33,011 nucleotides of DNA. Source: Mycobacterium helveticum. Lineage in GTDB: Bacteria > Actinomycetota > Actinomycetes > Mycobacteriales > Mycobacteriaceae. The notes below the pieces were generated by a model. It had not been told where the DNA came from. It was given only the letters and a program-made list of their open reading frames with translations, and did no database searches. Positions 1 to 6,156 of this stretch are shown piece by piece. Each line of letters begins with the position of its first letter. Positions within the stretch are counted from its first letter, which is position 1. A program made the position numbers and the translations under genes. The stretch lies in NCBI RefSeq assembly GCF_007714205.1, contig NZ_VMQU01000057.1:1-33011 (forward strand). The letters run 5' to 3'.

Positions 1-276
1 GAACACATCACCGCCGGGCAGATGACCTACGACCTGCGGCGCCTGCGTGCCCACGGCCTCATCGAACGCATCCCCCGCACCCGCCGCTACACCGTCACCG
101 ACACTGGGCTGCAGAACGCGCTGCTGTTCACCCACGCCCACGACCATCTGCTCCGAACCGGGCTGGCTCTGACAAGCGACCCCAGCCCTCCACGAAACAC
201 CAAGCTGCACAACGCCGCCCGCGCCTACCAAGCTGCCTTCGACGAACTCACCCAGCACGCTCAACTCGCCGCCTGA
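1..276 (+). CDS. C-terminal part of a winged-helix-like conserved protein
   Basis: The reading frame is open from the first base of the window, so the gene starts outside to the left; only the last 91 residues are present. The visible part has a helix-turn-helix or winged-helix look: a segment QMTYDLRRLRAHGLIERIPR followed by a beta-wing-like RRYTVTDTG and a helical tail rich in His, Leu and Ala. Proteins with this ending are, as I recall, scattered through actinobacterial genomes, often near mobile elements, and have no agreed function. Arg-Tyr-x-Val-Thr-Asp resembles the wing of DNA-binding domains of the MarR/ArsR type, so DNA binding is an inference. It ends with a normal TGA and lies on the island side of the window. 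I cannot name the family. Confidence 0.6.
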   Translation, partial: EHITAGQMTYDLRRLRAHGLIERIPRTRRYTVTDTGLQNALLFTHAHDHLLRTGLALTSDPSPPRNTKLHNAARAYQAAFDELTQHAQLAA

Positions 277-366
277 CCACTCACGACCCCAACCGCGTAC
301 TTGACTCAAAACTCACGGCTGCGCCGCTTAAGCTTCGCTAATGAGGTATCCCTTAGCATCAATTCC

Positions 367-774
367 ATGCCAGCGAAACGATGCCCGAGATGTAGCGCGG
401 AGATGCCCAGTAGCACCTGGCCACCCAAGCCCGGACGTCCCTCGATTTGGTGCTCCCAACAATGCCGGCGAGCGGCCTACGAGGAGCGCCGCGCGGCCAA
501 GAACGGTGCGGTGTCGGTGCGGGTCGAGGTGGTCGAGAAACCCATCGAGCGGATCGTGGAACGCGTCCGGATCGAGACAAGGGAGGTCCATTCCAGCCCA
601 GCCGAGGCCGCACAGATCGTGCTGAGGTCACCCCGCGCGTGCCGCACTGTTTTGGAATCGTTGGCCGCCGAAGCGGACTCAGGACGGTTGAACGCCGCCG
701 CGCATGCCCCGACGCTGCGCGCCGCTCAGCGCATGCTCGATTCGCTCAGGCGGGCACGACTCATCAATGGCTAA
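367..774 (+). CDS. Small zinc-ribbon hypothetical protein of the mobile island
   Basis: This is a 135-residue protein if it begins at the ATG at 367; an in-frame TTG at 301 would add 22 residues that do not look conserved. Neither start has a strong ribosome binding site. Near the N terminus it carries CPRC and, about 25 residues later, CSQQC, an arrangement typical of a small zinc ribbon. A basic stretch (RRAAYEERRAAKNG) follows, then a charged region with two VE-rich segments, and an amphipathic Arg-rich C-terminal helix. Zinc-ribbon proteins of this size are common in actinobacterial prophages and integrative elements, where their role is usually unknown. A nucleic-acid-binding role is inferred from the cysteines and basic residues only. 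Confidence 0.6.
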   Translation: MPAKRCPRCSAEMPSSTWPPKPGRPSIWCSQQCRRAAYEERRAAKNGAVSVRVEVVEKPIERIVERVRIETREVHSSPAEAAQIVLRSPRACRTVLESLAAEADSGRLNAAAHAPTLRAAQRMLDSLRRARLING

Positions 775-1032
775 GGCGGAGCCATCCAACCATTCCGAGC
801 CTTTGCGGCCGATGTGAAATTTGCAGGGCCAAGCGGAGCAAGGGAGCCATCCATGATGGCCCCCGGCTCAGCCACAGCCCGGTCCGAGTGATGCCGTTGT
901 GAAGCAGCGGGTTTCACGTTGTTTCAATGTGTTTCGGTACATAGCGGTAATCGGGTGTGTCGCAGCGAAATTCGACGAAATTTATTCACCCGACCGTCGT
1001 ATAGCGCCATTGGGCGGCTTACCGTTCTAGAC
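775..1032. other. Non-coding spacer with iteron-like repeats before the replication/excision module
   Basis: No convincing gene is seen here. The stretch holds an 11-bp direct repeat GGAGCCATCCA at 778-788 and 843-853, three 10-bp direct repeats at 911-940 (separate entry), and locally AT-rich sequence with a repeated CGAAATT around 966-982. It precedes a coupled run of genes, so it probably carries their promoter, and possibly an origin-like or operator region. No promoter with a good -35/-10 pair is evident; TATAGC near 1000-1005 is the best -10 candidate. Confidence 0.5.
911..940 (+). repeat. Three 10-bp direct repeats (iteron-like)
   Basis: GTTTCACGTT, GTTTCAATGT and GTTTCGGTAC follow one another with exact 10-bp spacing. 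They share GTTTC at the same helical face and differ in the last five bases. Helically phased short repeats of this kind are typical of protein-binding arrays in operators and of replication iterons. They lie about 90 bases ahead of the leader ORF of the helix-turn-helix/excisionase module and next to AT-rich sequence. What binds them is unknown. Confidence 0.55.
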
Positions 1033-1119
1033 ATGAAACGACGCGAGACGGATCGCCCTGAGGTGCAGCCCGCCGAGACGGCTGCCCGTAGGCAGTTCGC
1101 GATCAGCGCTTCAGAATGA
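1033..1119 (+). CDS. 28-residue leader ORF coupled to the helix-turn-helix gene
   Basis: An ATG at 1033 opens a 28-codon frame beginning MKRRETDRPEV and ending AISASE. Its TGA overlaps the ATG of the next gene in an ATGA arrangement (1116-1119), the classic geometry for translational coupling. The peptide is strongly charged, with no membrane segment or recognisable domain. The frame stays open upstream to 919, but the ATG at 1033 is the first reasonable start in it, without an obvious Shine-Dalgarno. It may be a true small protein or only a coupling leader; nothing in the sequence decides this. Confidence 0.4.
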   Translation: MKRRETDRPEVQPAETAARRQFAISASE

Positions 1120-1967
1120 GCTGGGAAGCGCTCGCTTGGGCGAAAGACTCGGACATCGCACATCCGGTCGCGAAGTTCATTCTCGTCCTGCTGGCAAACA
1201 AGGCGGACGAAAACTTCTCGTGCTACCCCTCAATTCGCACACTCATGGCCGAATCCGGTGCCGGCAGAAGCACGATCTTGCGTGCGCTGAGCTATCTGGA
1301 GACGTGCGGGTTGATGAGCCGGCGTCCGCAATTCCACGACTCCGGGGCCCGCCGTTCAACCCGCTACTACCTGAATCATCCTCGGGCGCCGCATGTTCTA
1401 CCCGGTCCCGATCCGGGATCCCCCCGTCCCGCAGCGGGACGGGGGCCGTCTCGCATTGAGACGGGGACGGTGTCAAAGCGGCACCCCCCGAGGGTCCCAC
1501 AGCGGGACCCCTTGAACCCATCAACCGAATCACCATCCGAACCGGGCGACGCCGCGGTACTGGTCTTGGAATCTGTGACCAGAGCGTGGAAGCTCGGGAC
1601 CCACGACGCGCGCAGTCTTCGACCGGCCATCGAGTCTGCCCTGGCGCGCGGCTGGCTGGCCGCAGATCTCACCGACCTTCTGATCCGGAACCCGAATGGG
1701 GCGCGTGATCCAGTTCGGGTGCTGGCCCGGCGTCTCACTGATCTCGGACAGCCACCTGACCCGCCCATAACCAATGTGCCGTGGTGTGGCGAATGCGAGG
1801 ACGCGCGTTCTCGCACAATCACGGTCACCGAGCTAGACGGAACAGAAGCAGCAAAGTTTTGTCCACAGTGCAGCCCGCAAGTCCACAGGATCCGATCATC
1901 CGAAGAACAATCCGTCCAACATTGTGGAAAGGTGGTGAATTATCTTGGAGAACAACGTGTTCAGTGA
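1116..1967 (+). CDS. Helix-turn-helix replication/regulatory protein of an integrative element
   Basis: This 283-residue protein begins SWEALAWAKD and has an N-terminal winged helix-turn-helix of about 85 residues. The pattern HPVAKFILVLLANKADE...CYPSIRTLMAESGAGRSTILRALSYLETCGLM is typical of actinobacterial integrative-element and phage proteins related to replisome organisers. A low-complexity linker rich in Pro, Arg and Gly follows, then a helical region and a C-terminal zinc ribbon (CGEC near 221 and CPQC near 244). Such genes usually lie just upstream of xis and int, as here: the end overlaps the excisionase start region. The linker is encoded by several palindromes, described separately. 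DNA binding is well supported; a role as replication initiator is inferred from family resemblance and position. Confidence 0.65.
   Translation: MSWEALAWAKDSDIAHPVAKFILVLLANKADENFSCYPSIRTLMAESGAGRSTILRALSYLETCGLMSRRPQFHDSGARRSTRYYLNHPRAPHVLPGPDPGSPRPAAGRGPSRIETGTVSKRHPPRVPQRDPLNPSTESPSEPGDAAVLVLESVTRAWKLGTHDARSLRPAIESALARGWLAADLTDLLIRNPNGARDPVRVLARRLTDLGQPPDPPITNVPWCGECEDARSRTITVTELDGTEAAKFCPQCSPQVHRIRSSEEQSVQHCGKVVNYLGEQRVQ
1405..1510. repeat. Cluster of GC-rich palindromes inside the helix-turn-helix gene
   Basis: Several inverted repeats are packed into about 100 bases. The strongest is at 1421-1445, with perfect 12-bp arms CCCCCGTCCCGC and GCGGGACGGGGG separated by one base. A second (1446-1464) has 7-bp arms CCGTCTC/GAGACGG around GCATT. 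A third (1492-1510) has 7-bp arms GGGTCCC/GGGACCC around ACAGC. Weaker ones lie at 1406-1418 and about 1469-1486. They encode the Pro/Arg-rich linker of the protein. In structure they resemble origin or single-strand-origin hairpins or binding sites embedded in a replication gene. Confidence 0.7.
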
Positions 1968-2127
1968 CCTTCCCCTGCTGCTCGCCGTACCCCGCGCCGC
2001 CCAGCTGCTCGGAATCAGCCGGGCCGCAGCCTATCGGTTGGTGGCCTCCGGCGAGCTGCCCGTCCGTCGGCTCGGCGGCCGCATCTACGTTGTAACCGAC
2101 GGCCTACGCGAACTGGTCGCATCGTGA
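1957..2127 (+). CDS. Excisionase / AlpA-MerR-type helix-turn-helix protein
   Basis: A protein of 56 residues from the GTG at 1957, or 60 from a TTG at 1945. GGAG at 1946-1949 lies 7 bases before the GTG, which favours that start. The core AVPRAAQLLGISRAAAYRLVASGELPVRRLGGRIYVV is a textbook winged helix-turn-helix of the excisionase (HTH_17) type. The first two helices are followed by the loop GELPV and the wing RRLGGRIYV. Excisionases bend DNA at the attachment site and direct the integrase toward excision. The start overlaps the end of the helix-turn-helix gene and the stop overlaps the GTG of the integrase remnant at 2124, so the three form one translational unit. With the integrase broken, excision from this copy is probably impossible without help. 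Confidence 0.8.
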   Translation: MFSDLPLLLAVPRAAQLLGISRAAAYRLVASGELPVRRLGGRIYVVTDGLRELVAS

Positions 2128-3197
2128 AAGGCACGGTGCTTCAGCGCGGTTCGGTGTGGTATTACAAGTTTCGCGTCCCCGAGCGTGACCCGTCGACCGG
2201 GCGGTATCCCTGGATCACCAAAGGAGGGTTTGACACCGAGCGCGAGGCCTGGAAAGCCTGCCGAGACGCCATGCGGCCAAGCCGACATCGACACCTACCT
2301 GGCCGGACAACCGCCGTCCCGCTACCGCGTCCGCGACTTCCTCCAATGGGCCGCCGCAACCGGTCACACCGACCCGGTTACCATCGCCGCCCCGGGCCGC
2401 AACCCCGGCCCGGCCACCGACCACGACCAACGGTGGGCCCAGATCGCCCGGCTCCTGCACGATGACACCATCGACCTCACCGACCGGGTCGCCGGAGCAC
2501 TACTGCTGCTCTACGGCCAGCACCTGGCCCGGATCGTGGCGATCACCCACGACCAGATCAAAACGCAAGGCCCGCAAGTCTTTCTCCGACTCGGAACCGA
2601 CGACCTACACATCCCCGAACCCCTCGCCGGGCTCATCGGAACCCTCGCTCGCGACGGCCGCCCCTACACCGGAGTCGGCACTCCACCCACCACCCGCTGG
2701 CTGTTCCCCGGACTGCAACCCGGCAGACCCCTCACCGCCGCCCGACTCGGCGAGCGCCTCCGCAAACTCGGGATCCGAGCCCAACCCGGCCGCCGCGCCG
2801 CACTCACCCACCTCGCCGCCCAACTACCCGCCGCCGTCATCGCCGACCTCCTCGGAATCCACCCCACCACTGCCGTCCACTGGGTCCACGACGCCGGCGG
2901 CGACTGGAACCGCTACGCCGCCCAACTCACCCAGAACACCAGTCACCAACCATGACGAATGCCTCACGCCAGCGGTGCCCGCGGCTAGGCATTCGCAACG
3001 TTCGAAGATTGCTCGTTACCAGTTTGCGGGCTGGCATCAGCCCGAAAGTGATCAGTGAGCGCATCGGCCACGCCAATGTCGGGTTCTTCCTGGAGACCTA
3101 CGCCCATGTGCTGGGAAACGACGATCGCGAGGCAGCGGAACAGGCCGCCGAATTCCTGCTCGGCGACGCGTGGCAGGACGGCGAGGGCTCGACATGA
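2124..3197 (+). pseudogene. Tyrosine integrase split by an inserted gene fragment
   Basis: The N-terminal 49 codons (2124 to about 2272) read KGTVLQRGSVWYYKFRVPER...DTEREAWKACRDAM, the arm-type DNA-binding domain of phage-like tyrosine integrases. The frame then leaves this protein at once. The C terminus of the same kind of enzyme reappears at about 2990-3197: VTSLRAGISPKVISERIGHANVGFFLETYAHVL, with the GHAN box and the catalytic tyrosine in ETYAHV. The central region, including most of the catalytic Arg/His motifs, is missing and about 680 bp of foreign coding sequence lies in its place. The C-terminal part also seems to have lost the usual HTH/HxxR motif before VTSL. The GTG start overlaps the xis stop, as expected for the original operon. 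The enzyme cannot be functional. Confidence 0.8.
2273..2955 (+). pseudogene. C-terminal fragment of another recombinase-like protein inserted in the integrase
   Basis: An open frame of about 225 codons reads QADIDTYLAGQPPSRYRVRDFLQWAA..., then LTDRVAGALLLLYGQHLARIVAITHDQI, and ends GIHPTTAVHWVHDAGGDWNRYAAQL. Similar sequences form the C-terminal half of a widespread actinobacterial protein resembling a degenerate tyrosine recombinase: a helical catalytic-like domain with HLAAQLPAAVIADLLGIH near the end. No start codon or ribosome site precedes the fragment. It begins within the integrase codons and is in a different frame (frame 1, against frame 3 for the integrase N terminus). I read it as the truncated 3' part of a gene brought in by recombination. 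It runs to its own stop, so a hybrid product from an upstream frame-1 start cannot be excluded. Confidence 0.6.
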
Positions 3198-3209
3198 CCC
3201 CCCTTCGCC

Positions 3210-3243
3210 TTGAAAAGTTGCATATAACACTGGAGTTATATTA
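3210..3243 (+). promoter_or_regulatory. higBA promoter/operator with perfect palindrome
   Basis: The palindrome ATATAAC-ACTGGA-GTTATAT occupies 3222-3241, with 7-bp perfect arms and a 6-bp centre, directly before the toxin start at 3244. The layout (7-bp AT-rich arms, N6) matches the operator described for M. tuberculosis HigA1, ATATAGG-N6-CCTATAT, from memory. The left arm contains a -10-like TATAAC (3223-3228), and TGGAG (3231-3235) in the centre and right arm can act as ribosome binding site, so a bound antitoxin would cover both. TTGAAA at 3210-3215 is too close to the TATAAC to be its -35. Confidence 0.75.
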
Positions 3244-3618
3244 ATGTCGATGGCCTGGGATGTGATCCTGCTAGAGGAGGTTGAAGCCTGGTACTTCTCG
3301 CTCGACGACGAAGCGATGGCAGCGGTCACCGGGGCCATCGACCTGCTCGAGCTGGAAGGACCAACGCTAGGCCGGCCGACGGCGGACAAGGTAAAGGGAT
3401 CGAAGTTCCACAGCTTGAAGGAGCTGCGGCCGGCGGGTACCAGCATTCGGATCCTGTTCATCTTCGATCCGCGGCGTCAGGCGATCTTGCTGCTCGGCGG
3501 GGACAAGGCAGGCAACTGGAAGAGCTGGTACGACGACAACATTCCGGTGGCCGAGCAGCGGTATGAGAACTGGCTGGCGAACGAGGAGGTGAATGATCGT
3601 GGCACGCAACTGGCGTGA
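3244..3618 (+). CDS. higB: HigB-like toxin (RelE/ParE superfamily)
   Basis: A 124-residue protein beginning MSMAWDVILLEEVEAWY. The pattern AITGAIDLLELEGPTLGRP-like helix, then KGSKFHSLKELRPAGTSIRILFIFDPRRQAILLLGGDKAGNW and a C-terminal helix ...AEQRYENWLA, is that of Gp49/HigB-type toxins of the RelE superfamily. In this fold the LKELR and RILF strands and the basic GGDKAG loop form the RNA-binding surface. Such toxins cleave mRNA, usually on the ribosome. The toxin-first order, the 26-bp overlap with the following Xre antitoxin and the palindromic operator are all typical of higBA loci. The gene lies in the island right after the broken integrase and may help stabilise the element. Target specificity cannot be read from the sequence. 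Confidence 0.85.
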   Translation: MSMAWDVILLEEVEAWYFSLDDEAMAAVTGAIDLLELEGPTLGRPTADKVKGSKFHSLKELRPAGTSIRILFIFDPRRQAILLLGGDKAGNWKSWYDDNIPVAEQRYENWLANEEVNDRGTQLA

Positions 3619-3922
3619 GATTCGTGCGGAAGCCATCGCGCAGGGAAGGGTGGACCCGGCCCGCGCCGATGTCGCGCGCAAGGAAATGCACGACGCCGTG
3701 CAGGCGCAGCGCCTTGCCGACATACGCAAGGCGCATGGACATGCCCGCCAGGCCGACGTCGCCGCCATCATGGGCGTTTCCCAAGCTCGGGTATCGAAGT
3801 TGGAGAGCGGCGACCTTTCGCACACTGAACTCGGCACGCTGCAGTCGTACGTGGCCGCACTCGGGGGAAGTCTGCGGATTATCGCCAAGTTCGGTGAGAG
3901 CACCGTGGAACTGAATGGCTGA
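3593..3922 (+). CDS. higA: HigA-like Xre-family antitoxin
   Basis: A 109-residue protein whose ATG at 3593 follows a strong GGAGGTG ribosome site and lies inside the toxin gene, so its synthesis is probably secured independently of the toxin. An N-terminal helical region precedes a classical helix-turn-helix (about residues 45-72): RQADVAAIMGVSQARVSKLESGDL, with the conserved SQARVSKLE recognition helix. A short C-terminal beta segment (GGSLRIIAKFGESTVEL) follows, as in HigA proteins that pair with Gp49-like toxins. It should bind HigB directly and repress the operon at the 3222-3241 palindrome. M. tuberculosis carries a similar toxin-first pair (higBA3, Rv3182-Rv3183) about ten genes before Rv3193c; whether this pair is orthologous is not decided here. 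Confidence 0.85.
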   Translation: MIVARNWREIRAEAIAQGRVDPARADVARKEMHDAVQAQRLADIRKAHGHARQADVAAIMGVSQARVSKLESGDLSHTELGTLQSYVAALGGSLRIIAKFGESTVELNG

Positions 3923-4018
3923 CGCGACGACTACCGAGGCGGACGCCCCAGATTCGTAGCGCGCTGCGCTCATCGCGCTATCGTCGGCAACCGTGGTTGG
4001 TGTTGGGATCGAGGCCCT

Positions 4019-4921
4019 TTGGTAACCGGCGACGAGGAACCGCAGTCCGAGGATGCCCTCAAGGATTTGATCGTCGCAATGCTTGAGGGGATTCCCAGGT
4101 TCTTCGTTGGGGTGGAGATGCCCAAGATCAGCGACGGCAGCCGCATGGCCGCCGATCAAGCCGCGACACAAAGCCTTCGTCTCAACATGCCGGTAGCCTG
4201 CGCGCACTACCTAGACAGCTCGGCGGAACTGCTCGGGTCCCTGCACCAATTGATGCTTCCGCGTCCGAAGGAGTTGCAGCTCCTTCGGTTCTCGCTTTAC
4301 CCGTTGATCCGAGGCGTGATGGAGTCGAGCGGTCAGACTGCCTGGGTGCTGGGACCCGAGCAGCAGCGTGACCGCGTCTTACGGCTCCTGCAAATACTGA
4401 AGGCCGAGCTTGACTACGACGGTAAGACCGTTGACGTCCAAACCCGCCCTTTCGACGATGACCCTCCGAACATGCGCGCTCAAGTGCAGGCTTTCCGCCG
4501 CGACGCCGCTCCCAGACGACGAATGCGCTGGCAGTGGATCCTTGAGACCGCCGCAAACCTAGGGATCGACCAGGCCGAGTTCGAGCACGGCGTTCCAGGC
4601 GGCTACGAGGCCTTACTTCGGCAGGCTGGTGCTGAGCAGGGCATCGACGGTCCGTGGCGCGGCAGGTCATGTGCGGGCGGATGGATGTTTGTCAGCGGGC
4701 TGACGCATCCGTCGTTCCACAGGTCATTCGGCAGCTCCATCAATGAGTCTGAGGAGATCGACGGCGAGTTCGTTTTCTGGACTCGGCCGGACCCCAAGTT
4801 CGTCTTCCGCACGCTCAAGGCAGCGATCAATCTCCACATCGCCGCGATGAATCTCTTCCATCAGGCCTGCGCCGCCCCGACGCCGCCCGGGCCCGACGAT
4901 GCCGACAGCGAGGGCAGCTGA
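4019..4921 (+). CDS. Alpha-helical protein of unknown function, first gene of a coupled pair
   Basis: A 300-residue protein starting with TTG at 4019. No ATG or GTG is available nearby in frame, and GAGG at 4011-4014 is only a moderate ribosome site, so the start is uncertain. The protein looks wholly helical and soluble. Its most distinctive part is ALYPLIRGVMESSGQTAWVLG-like sequence (residues about 98-120), followed by QQRDRVLRLLQILKAELDY. This resembles the core of a loosely defined actinobacterial family with a glutamate in a hydrophobic helix before a Trp-Val/Leu-Leu motif. The C-terminal third is rich in aromatic residues (GLTHPSFHRSF, EFVFWTRPDPKFVFRTL). I do not recognise a catalytic motif. 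It overlaps the next gene by one base (TGATG), so the two products probably work together. Confidence 0.6.
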   Translation: MVTGDEEPQSEDALKDLIVAMLEGIPRFFVGVEMPKISDGSRMAADQAATQSLRLNMPVACAHYLDSSAELLGSLHQLMLPRPKELQLLRFSLYPLIRGVMESSGQTAWVLGPEQQRDRVLRLLQILKAELDYDGKTVDVQTRPFDDDPPNMRAQVQAFRRDAAPRRRMRWQWILETAANLGIDQAEFEHGVPGGYEALLRQAGAEQGIDGPWRGRSCAGGWMFVSGLTHPSFHRSFGSSINESEEIDGEFVFWTRPDPKFVFRTLKAAINLHIAAMNLFHQACAAPTPPGPDDADSEGS

Positions 4922-5775
4922 TGTGCCGCGACGCCTATTCGCCGTGGAAGCGAGCGCGAAACTGGGTGACAAGCAGGCAGAGCGACCCCATTCCAGCGGC
5001 GCTGACTGCTTCCGGAGTCTTGATCAGCCTGGCCGCTCTAGGCATGGGGTGGGGGTGGTGGGCCAAGCCTTGGGACTCAACCGGGTTCAGCGTGAACCTC
5101 CTCGCCGACCTCGCTCTCATCGGCCCCACCCTGCTCCTGTCAAACGTCATCGTGGTGCGCGTACGGGCCGCAAGGGCGAGAGCACGAATCGAACCCCTGC
5201 TCCAACAGGTGATTCACGTTGCTCAGTCCAGCATCCAAACGGCCCAACAGGCCTGCGACATGCTGGGAGTGGAGGTGTCGTTAGAGATGGTGCCCGAGCC
5301 GATCGGAGACCCACCGGAACTCCAGCCGTGGACTCTCTCGTGGCTCGAAGGCGCGTTGAGTGATGCGCGCTTGGCGCTGCCGCCTGTCACCCAACGAGGA
5401 AACCTGCCTGAGCAGTTGGACATCGATAATCCATTCGAGTTCCCGAGGTTCGGCTTGATGCTTCGGCTCATCCGTCAAATGGACGACTTTCATCCCATGC
5501 CGCGGGCGATCAGCGCAGCGAACGAGGCCGACGATTGGAGCGACCGGTGCGGTGTCGATTTCTTCTACTACGGCTACATCGGCCCTAAAACTGGCGCCAC
5601 GCGTGACCGGAAGATCGGGTTGGCGCGGATCCACCACGATTCTTTCAACGTGCTCAAAGGCCGCACCGACATCTCGACAGCTGGTTACCTCGATCTAGTG
5701 GACCAATGCCTGGTCCGTGTGCAGGCGATCACGATGAGGCTTGCCCAGGAGCTACCCAAATCGCTGCGCCGGTGA
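4921..5775 (+). CDS. Two-helix membrane protein of unknown function, second gene of a coupled pair
   Basis: A 284-residue protein translated from an ATG that overlaps the preceding stop (TGATG at 4919-4923). Two hydrophobic segments lie near the N terminus, about residues 26-47 (ALTASGVLISLAALGMGWGWW) and 57-78 (FSVNLLADLALIGPTLLLSNVIVV). Basic RVRAARARAR follows, so the C-terminal ~200 residues should be cytoplasmic. The soluble part starts with an amphipathic helix rich in Gln and Ala that could form a coiled coil. It ends with a basic region and another helix (DLVDQCLVRVQAITMRLAQELP). No enzymatic motif is recognised. Two membrane helices with a cytoplasmic domain beside a soluble partner is a layout seen in many accessory and phage-defence operons, but that is only an analogy. 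Confidence 0.6.
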   Translation: MCRDAYSPWKRARNWVTSRQSDPIPAALTASGVLISLAALGMGWGWWAKPWDSTGFSVNLLADLALIGPTLLLSNVIVVRVRAARARARIEPLLQQVIHVAQSSIQTAQQACDMLGVEVSLEMVPEPIGDPPELQPWTLSWLEGALSDARLALPPVTQRGNLPEQLDIDNPFEFPRFGLMLRLIRQMDDFHPMPRAISAANEADDWSDRCGVDFFYYGYIGPKTGATRDRKIGLARIHHDSFNVLKGRTDISTAGYLDLVDQCLVRVQAITMRLAQELPKSLRR

Positions 5776-6117
5776 CTGGGTTCGCTGTGTCGGCCTCGGT
5801 CACCGGTTCGGTCCCTGACGGGCCTCAGTAGAGCTTTCCGCGCCCAACACAACCAACCGGTCTGACCTGCGCTGATCGGGAACCCGGTCAGGTCGTCCAG
5901 CGCGAAAACGCCCAGGAAGTCTCGTTCGCATCGAGTAGGTGAGGCCCACCCTCCTGCCCGACGATTTCGACCTCGGGAGCAGCTTTAGGCCTAGCGCTGC
6001 GACGCCTGGCACGCGCGCTCGATTAGCGCAATCGCCAGGCTTATCGCGGCCACCTCGTGGACCGCGGAAAGCTCGTTACCCACCCTAATGTTCCCAAAAG
6101 CGTTCCCAACCTCCACG
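5776..6117. other. Spacer between the island operon and the initiator tRNA
   Basis: No well-supported gene is seen in these 342 bases. A possible stem (GACCTG...CAGGTC, roughly 5865-5896) is too loose to call a terminator. Near the right end are two direct copies of GTTCCCAA (6090-6097 and 6102-6109), 12 bp apart. These could be arm-type integrase sites or simply code for repeated Gly-Asn in the small minus-strand frame listed next. The stretch lies just beyond the 3' end of a tRNA gene, where integrative elements usually join the chromosome. Confidence 0.45.
5991..6116 (-). CDS. Possible 41-residue ORF downstream of the tRNA
   Basis: A minus-strand frame from GTG at 6116 to TAG at 5991 gives VEVGNAFGNIRVGNEL, then SAVHEVAAISLAIALIERAC and QASQR. 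The frame stays open upstream through the terminator hairpin and into the tRNA, with another GTG at about 6155. There is no clear ribosome site, and the terminator sits in front of it, so expression is doubtful. The helix AAISLAIALIERAC looks protein-like rather than random. It may be a remnant of a longer gene cut by element integration at the tRNA. I do not recognise it. Confidence 0.25.
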   Translation of the reverse strand: MEVGNAFGNIRVGNELSAVHEVAAISLAIALIERACQASQR

Positions 6118-6150
6118 AAAATGGCCCCCGGAGAGATCTCCGGGAGCCAT
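6118..6150 (-). terminator. Intrinsic terminator of the initiator tRNA
   Basis: Read on the minus strand, ATGGCTCCCGGAGA and the nearly complementary TCTCCGGGGGCCAT form a stem of about 13 pairs with one mismatch and a tiny loop (6121-6150), followed by TTTT. It begins 7 bases after the tRNA 3' end. The position and the U-tract make a rho-independent terminator the natural reading. Confidence 0.85.
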
Positions 6151-6156
6151 TTCACC

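Noticed and set aside
1136..1459. A frame within the helix-turn-helix gene ending SGTGAVSH
   Set aside because: It is a shifted reading of the same gene; the true frame has the helix-turn-helix and zinc-ribbon motifs. Only its repeat content is of interest and is reported.
2273..2955. Inserted recombinase-like frame as an intact functional gene
   Set aside because: It lacks a start codon region, ribosome site and the N-terminal half; it begins inside integrase codons.
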